Part shown: positions 60,742 to 64,000 of the stretch, one piece after another | Layout: the number at the start of each line of letters is the position of its first letter | How positions within the stretch are numbered: the stretch's first letter is position 1 | Origin: Hydnum rufescens UP504 | Taxonomy: Eukaryota > Basidiomycota > Agaricomycetes > Cantharellales > Hydnaceae | NCBI GenBank assembly: GCA_014904985.1 | Contig: MU128916.1 | Location: 31,805 to 95,804, forward strand | Length of the DNA: 64,000 nt | Direction of reading: 5' to 3' | Program-made: the position numbers and the translations under genes | The notes under the pieces: generated by a model | Told to the model about the DNA's origin: nothing | Databases searched by the model: none | Seen by the model: only the letters and a program-made list of their open reading frames with translations

Positions 60742-63700
60742 TCAGTGCCCAACGTTCATCGGACCGGGCCCTGGTGCTCCAGGAGGCCCACCCTGAGCAT
60801 CGTATTGATGTGGGGGTACTGGTGGTGGGGGCGCTGGCTGTCCCATCATCATAGGATAAGGGACAGCATGGGGCACTGAAGGGAAAATATCAGTGGGTAG
60901 GAATATTGGGGAAAGATCGTAAGAGAAACCACATACTCTGAGGACTCTGATGGTACGCATAAGCATGCTGGGGGATGGGGGTAGGGGGCATAGAGCCTCG
61001 TGGGGCCCCATTTGGTGGATACGGACCGGGAGGTGGTGGCGGGAGGTATCCTTGAGAGGCTACCACTGGGTTAGTATGCATCGAGGTGTTATAGGAATGA
61101 AGTGACCTACGGGGCATACCGTTCATTGGAGGAGGTCCATACATGGAGGCTGGATGTAAACAGTGATGTATCAGGTAGGAACCTGATCCCAAGGTGAAGT
61201 ATACACATACGAGGACCATTGCCTTGGTGAGGTGGCGGGGGGTAAGGCATGGGCTGCATGAATGGGGATGGCATGTAGCCTCCTGGCGGCGCACCAGCAG
61301 GAACCGCCATCATCTGCTGTTGCGGGTGCTAAAACACTATTCATTCAGAATACGTATATGAGACGAAAAGCAAAAGACGTGCCTGGCCGGGATATGGATA
61401 AGGTCCGTATGCGTACATCATGCCGTAGCCACGTGCGGCTACTTGCGCCGGATCTTCCTCGAATGCAGGGGGACCGGAAATTGGCGGGGCGGGTGCGGCA
61501 GGGGGTATCACTGGGAACATCTGTTGCATGTAGCGTTTCCCGGTGTATGGCCAGTTTGGCGCTGTGGAATCACGCATCTTCAGTAAACGCGGTTTATCCT
61601 ATCAAAATACTGTCCAAGAAACTAACGGATAGACGACGCCTCAGTAACCTTGGCATACTTGAATGGATTGAAGTCATCCTTGATATGAACAGCCTGCTTC
61701 TTGATCGGGCGCGTGCCAAAGAAAGGGTTTGGCTACGTAGGATGCAATGAGTTTAGGATCGCGGCTTAAGTTGTCCAGACCAAACGTACGGTCTCAGACT
61801 TTGGCTCGGGACGGGGCTTCACAACGGAAGTCCCTGCAGTGGGGGACGAAGACCCGGCGCTCTGGAAACCAATTAAAGAGTGAAAATCCGGACACGCATG
61901 CTTCTAAACTGTCAACTCACAGGCTTGAATGCAGAGGCGTTGGGGTTCGGTCTGAAAGAGGAGGCCTTCACGTTAAGCTTGAACGCAGCTGAGGCGGAAG
62001 AGTTCTGTGAGGCAGTTGGAGAAGCAGGTGCAGGTATGGCGTCTGTCTGCGCTGGCGAATTTCCGTTCCCACTGTTGCTGGCCGAGTTCGACTGGATCGA
62101 TTCAGACTTCTTCCTAAAAGGAGGAATCTTCTGGATGACCATGGGTGGAGGTCGACCGGTGCCAGAGGGAGGTGGATCGGCCTTGGTGGTGGGAGCGGCC
62201 GTTTTCGCAGTGCTTGTTGAATTAGACGGAGCAGCCGCTAGAACAACGGGCGACGCAGATGCAGCCGGACGGCGGGTCTGAGCATCCAGCTTCGAAGCCG
62301 GAGGGGGAAACACCAGGGGAACACGGTGCGCACCAACCGGACCCGATGATGGTTGGGCACCGATCGCACGTGCTCCGGCTGATTCTGCTTCTGCTACAGA
62401 CTTTTGAATAATTTCTTGCTGCTTCTTCTCATCCTTGGCTAATATTGGCACAAGATCTCGTGGTATTGGTCGATTGAGCTGTGGCGATCGATTGTCAGTG
62501 GCCATCACCGCACGACAAGATGAAAATAGCTTGCAGACCTTGAACTCCTGAGAAAATTTCACCAAGTCTGCGATTTTTCCATCCCTTTCTTTCTTGACGA
62601 TCTGCTGCTTCTTCTGAGCCAAACGCTGCCTTTCGTTGCTCACAAATTCACGGAACGTGCCAACGAGATTATTCTCACCCGCCTTTGCAAGTGTTTACAA
62701 TAAGCAAAAGAGCTGCAGGGAAAAGAAGATGGGTTGGCACCTTGGGCACGGCGGAAGCAGGAGATGGCTTCCCATCAGGCCCATTCACAGAAAGTTGGGG
62801 AACTTCCACGGCCACGGGATCAGGAGGAGGATTCGCCGCAGCATTTGCAGAGCGGTTAGTCTCTGTTCGCGCTGGAATCGGGGCAAGAGATCCCCGCGCA
62901 CCGGGAGGAACATATGCCCCTGGGCCTCTTACGACAGCCCCAAACCTACGGAGGACACATCACTAAATCTTGCGCGAAAGGTGCACCATGGAAACAAAGA
63001 GAAACGAACTTGTCTTCCTCATTGACACCGCTGTCATCAGCCAAGTTTCGTTCCTCTGCGATGTGGGGATTGCTGGTGGTCGACTACATGGAGAAAAAAA
63101 AGTCAGCACCGTGCCCCAATATAGCATTCATAACCGGGGAGATAGGCTTCACGTTTTGAATCTCGTTCGCAATCTGGATCGCCCTCCGTTCGCGTTCCTT
63201 GAAATCAGGATGGGATCGGTCGAGTTTCGTGGTATACAGCTCCTCGTTGAAATCTGTCGTTACACCGAACAACTTCTGGTTGACGTCAAATTGGTCCCAA
63301 TGTCCAGAGGCACCAGCACCAGGACCGAATGTTGAATCATCATCGGGGGCGGTGCCGCCATTGTGGTACGGGGGATTCATTCCAGAAGATGTTGCCTCGG
63401 GAGTCCATGCTTGCAGTTCTCGTTCCCGCAGGTTCCTGCCTGACTGACTGATATCTGCATCCGTCCGAAACGCTACAAAAACGCGCCAAGTGTTAGAAGG
63501 GAGGAGATAATTGTGGTAGCCAGGTCGAAAGCGCACCTTTCGGGGCTCCATTGCCGTTTGGGGCGTCACTGAGTTGCCAATCAGCAAGCTGAAGACTGGG
63601 GAAATGCATCGAGTCCTGTGGAACGGCATTGGGGTTCGAGAGATCCTGGTAGTTCTTGAGTGTGAACCCTCGCCCATCTGGGTCGAGGGATACGAGAAGA

Positions 63701-64000
63701 CCAGAGTGCCGGCCGCCATTCCTGGTGTGGACGATAATGTTTGTGTTCTGGACAGAGAGCATAAATCAAGATAAGAAAGAGGAACAGAGGGGAGGCAGGT
63801 TGGACGCACCAGGGCTGGTTCCATGTTCTGTATCCCCCTCTCAGCCTGCTGCTGAGCGAGCAATGGAAAGCCATGTGCAGGCTGCGAGGGGGGCTGATTC
63901 CTGTTGTTCTGGTGAGAGTGAGCAAAGGAAGGAGGGCCTCCTCTCCACGCAGTTTGGCCGCGCCTATTGAACGTGACATTGGTGTGCTGTTGCAGCGAGA
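60742..64000 (-). CDS. PBP1: Ataxin-2/Pbp1 homologue (5' end outside window)
   Basis: The frame is open through the right window edge (QQHTNVTFNRRGQTAWRGG), so the true start lies outside. An LSm-like domain follows (NTNIIVHTRNGGRHSGLLVS, GRGFTLKNYQDLSNP), then the LsmAD domain with its signature WDQFDVNQKLFGVTTDFNEE and LYTTKLDRSHPDFKERERRA. A PAM2 motif for binding the MLLE domain of poly(A)-binding protein lies at about 61921-61980 (KLNVKASSFRPNPNASAFKP). The end is Pro/Gly/Met-rich, finishing PGAPGPGPMNVGH with the stop at 60742. Pbp1/ataxin-2 proteins act in the cytoplasm in mRNA stability, poly(A) control and stress granules. The many small exons in the low-complexity tail were not all resolved. 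Confidence 0.9.

Noticed and set aside
1..64000. Numerous long antisense frames opposite MDN1, BUB1, MAD1 and RAD50
   Set aside because: They follow the codon pattern of the real genes, lack domains and splice logic, and are treated as shadows.

Overview
The window looks like genomic DNA of a filamentous basidiomycete, most likely an Agaricomycete (a Ceratobasidium/Rhizoctonia-type fungus is only a guess). The signs are dense genes on both strands, many introns of about 45-80 nt with GT..AG ends, fungus-specific families (Zn2Cys6 transcription factors, the DUF3605 family, basidiomycete nucleoside-diphosphate-kinase-like proteins) and one spindle-checkpoint kinase that has both KEN boxes and a kinase domain. 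Exon structures were read by eye from splice signals, reading frame and family conservation. Nothing was searched or aligned by program.

Left part (1-10.6 kb): a tandem segmental duplication of a Zn2Cys6 transcription factor gene, both copies on the minus strand. The right copy (5215-8034) gives an intact seven-exon model of 812 codons. The left copy (1 to about 3230, running off the window edge) is degenerate, with at least two frameshifts and a lost start. Its first intron carries a 747-bp foldback transposable element flanked by a TA duplication, and the right copy shows the empty site. Between and beyond the copies lie gene-poor stretches.

Middle part (10.6-34.7 kb): an unrecognised disordered protein gene; a Ulp2/SENP6-7-type SUMO protease; TAM41 (mitochondrial CDP-diacylglycerol synthase); one poorly supported gene; ARL8 (small GTPase, with a 9-nt microexon); RPN13 (proteasomal ubiquitin receptor); RAD50 (start codon apparently split by an intron); an inactive-looking nucleoside-diphosphate-kinase-domain protein with a repetitive tail; MAD1 (spindle checkpoint); and a DUF3605 protein.

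Right part (34.7-64 kb): the giant AAA ATPase gene MDN1 (midasin, about 16 kb), POP1 (RNase P/MRP), BUB1 (MadBub-type checkpoint kinase) and the 5'-truncated gene of an ataxin-2/PBP1 homologue.

The gene content is mostly housekeeping: chromosome maintenance and mitosis (RAD50, MAD1, BUB1, SUMO protease), ribosome and RNA maturation (MDN1, POP1, PBP1), protein turnover (RPN13), organelle function (TAM41, ARL8). Neighbours are often divergent with very short shared upstream regions (125-170 bp) or convergent. MDN1, MAD1, the SUMO protease and BUB1 show several one-base reading-frame slips, often in or next to homopolymers, which points to consensus errors more than to gene decay. TAM41, ARL8, RPN13 and the right transcription-factor copy splice cleanly, as do the parts of POP1 and RAD50 that were traced.
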